From: Methylophilaceae bacterium
Lineage (GTDB): Bacteria > Pseudomonadota > Gammaproteobacteria > Burkholderiales > Methylophilaceae
DNA length: 15,839 nucleotides
Direction: 5' to 3'
NCBI GenBank assembly: GCA_017880825.1
Contig: JADGRN010000016.1
Coordinates: forward strand, 1 to 15,839
Of the stretch, positions 15,213-15,839 are shown one piece after another. A program made the position numbers and the translations under genes. The notes beneath the pieces were generated by a model that was given only the letters and a program-made list of their open reading frames with translations, ran no database searches and had not been told where the DNA came from. Every line of letters starts with the position of its first letter. The stretch's first letter is position 1.

Positions 15213-15826
15213 GTGCTCCGGCGATCACCGTTTTCATTGTCGATGACGATCCCGCGGTACGGGATTCCCTGACGCTCATGATTGAGCAGGAGGATATTGC
15301 CGTCGAGGCTTTCGAGAGCGCAGAAACCTTTCTTGCCGCCTGCCGGACGGAGTGTCGGGGCTGTGCCATCATCGATATCCGCATGCCGGGGATGGATGGC
15401 ATGCAGCTTCAGGAGGCGCTGTCAGAGCGCGGTATCCTGCTGCCAATCATCTTCCTTACCGGTCATGGCGATATTCCGATGAGCGTCAGGGCAATCAAGG
15501 CCGGCGCAGTGGATTTTCTTACCAAGCCGGTCACCCGTGAAAAGCTTATGGAGTGTGTACGAGCTGCGATTCAGGCAGGCGAAAGGATGTTCGCCCAGCA
15601 TGCAATTAATCAAGAGGCCATGTCGCACCTGGCAACCCTGACCGAGCGGGAGCGGGAAGTGATGGCTTTGGCCGTCACCGGTCGTCCCAATAAGGAAATT
15701 GCACGCCGCCTGGGTATCAGCCATCGGACGGTGGAAATTCACAAGTCCAATATCATGCACAAAACTGGCGCAGCCAACTTGCTTGATCTGGCGCGCATTG
15801 CCCAGAAGGGTGGAGTTAGCCAGTGA
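15209..15826 (+). CDS. FixJ/NarL-type two-component response regulator
   Basis: This 205-aa transcription regulator has an N-terminal receiver domain with the acidic pair Asp12/Asp13 (VDDDPAVRDSL), phospho-acceptor Asp56 (IIDIRMPGMDG), Thr84 (FLTGHGDIP) and Lys106 (FLTKPVTREKL). The TGHGDIPMSVRAIKAGAVDF segment is the typical FixJ/TodT/StyR form. A LuxR-type HTH follows (LTEREREVMALAVTGRPNKE, then IARRLGISHRTVEIHKSNIM). Its ATG overlaps the kinase TGA (ATGA), so the two were cotranslated partners. It is intact although its kinase is damaged. The target genes are unknown. Possible targets are its own operon or the DUF2934-PAS-hsp20 genes across the divergent gap. Confidence 0.93.
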   Translation: MSAPAITVFIVDDDPAVRDSLTLMIEQEDIAVEAFESAETFLAACRTECRGCAIIDIRMPGMDGMQLQEALSERGILLPIIFLTGHGDIPMSVRAIKAGAVDFLTKPVTREKLMECVRAAIQAGERMFAQHAINQEAMSHLATLTEREREVMALAVTGRPNKEIARRLGISHRTVEIHKSNIMHKTGAANLLDLARIAQKGGVSQ

Positions 15827-15838
15827 AGGGTTAACCCT
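15827..15838. terminator. 12-bp palindrome directly after the response-regulator stop
   Basis: AGGGTTAACCCT is perfectly self-complementary and begins on the base after the TGA stop. It could be the foot of a terminator or an operator, but the window ends one base later, so no U-tract can be seen. Confidence 0.25.
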
Positions 15839-15839
15839 G

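Overview
The window looks like a piece of a Gram-negative betaproteobacterial chromosome, probably Nitrosomonadales and perhaps a Gallionellaceae-like iron oxidiser. That placement is inferred from gene order and protein flavour; no rRNA or other phylogenetic marker is present. The signs used are an outer-membrane lipoprotein carrier (LolA), a short betaproteobacterial-type FtsK, OxyR/Dps/TrxB, the MEP isoprenoid pathway, and REP-like palindromes.

Layout. (1) 1-5621, minus strand: ftsK-lolA-(gap)-rarA-serS, the order also known from E. coli. Here lolA and rarA are separated by about 1.2 kb that holds a plus-strand exported FecR-domain protein (1967-2683) and the degenerate end of an IS1595/IS1016-type transposase (about 1609-1783). 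(2) 5728-8246, plus strand: an oxidative-stress block, oxyR-dps-trxB, divergent from ftsK. (3) 8250-8330: a head-to-head pair of REP-like palindromes, then an Smr-domain gene that converges on ispF. (4) 8867-11295, minus strand: amtB-ispD-ispF. Upstream of amtB lies a well-formed sigma-54 promoter and two NtrC-like palindromes. (5) 11544-14500: a decayed accessory zone. It holds a frameshifted ppk2 5' fragment, an antisense potA-like ABC ATPase fragment, a frameshifted hsp20, an apparently intact DUF2934 / small PAS gene pair, and a sensor histidine kinase gene broken by two frameshifts and one nonsense codon. (6) 15209-15826: an intact FixJ-type response regulator that overlaps the end of the broken kinase gene by 4 bp.

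How the genes fit together. The left 11 kb is a housekeeping backbone (division, lipoprotein sorting, replication repair, tRNA charging, redox defence, isoprenoid synthesis, ammonium uptake) with every frame intact. The right 4 kb is stress and signalling cargo with many small lesions. The TGG-to-TGA type nonsense codon and the juxtaposed gene fragments suggest real decay rather than base-calling error alone. I found no CRISPR array, tRNA, rRNA, phage or integrase. I did not find a clear-cut new defence or metabolic system. The best candidates for something undescribed are the DUF2934-PAS-Hsp20 gene set beside a PAS kinase/FixJ pair, with tandem 16-bp palindromic repeats between them, and the orphan FecR protein lodged beside the IS scar.
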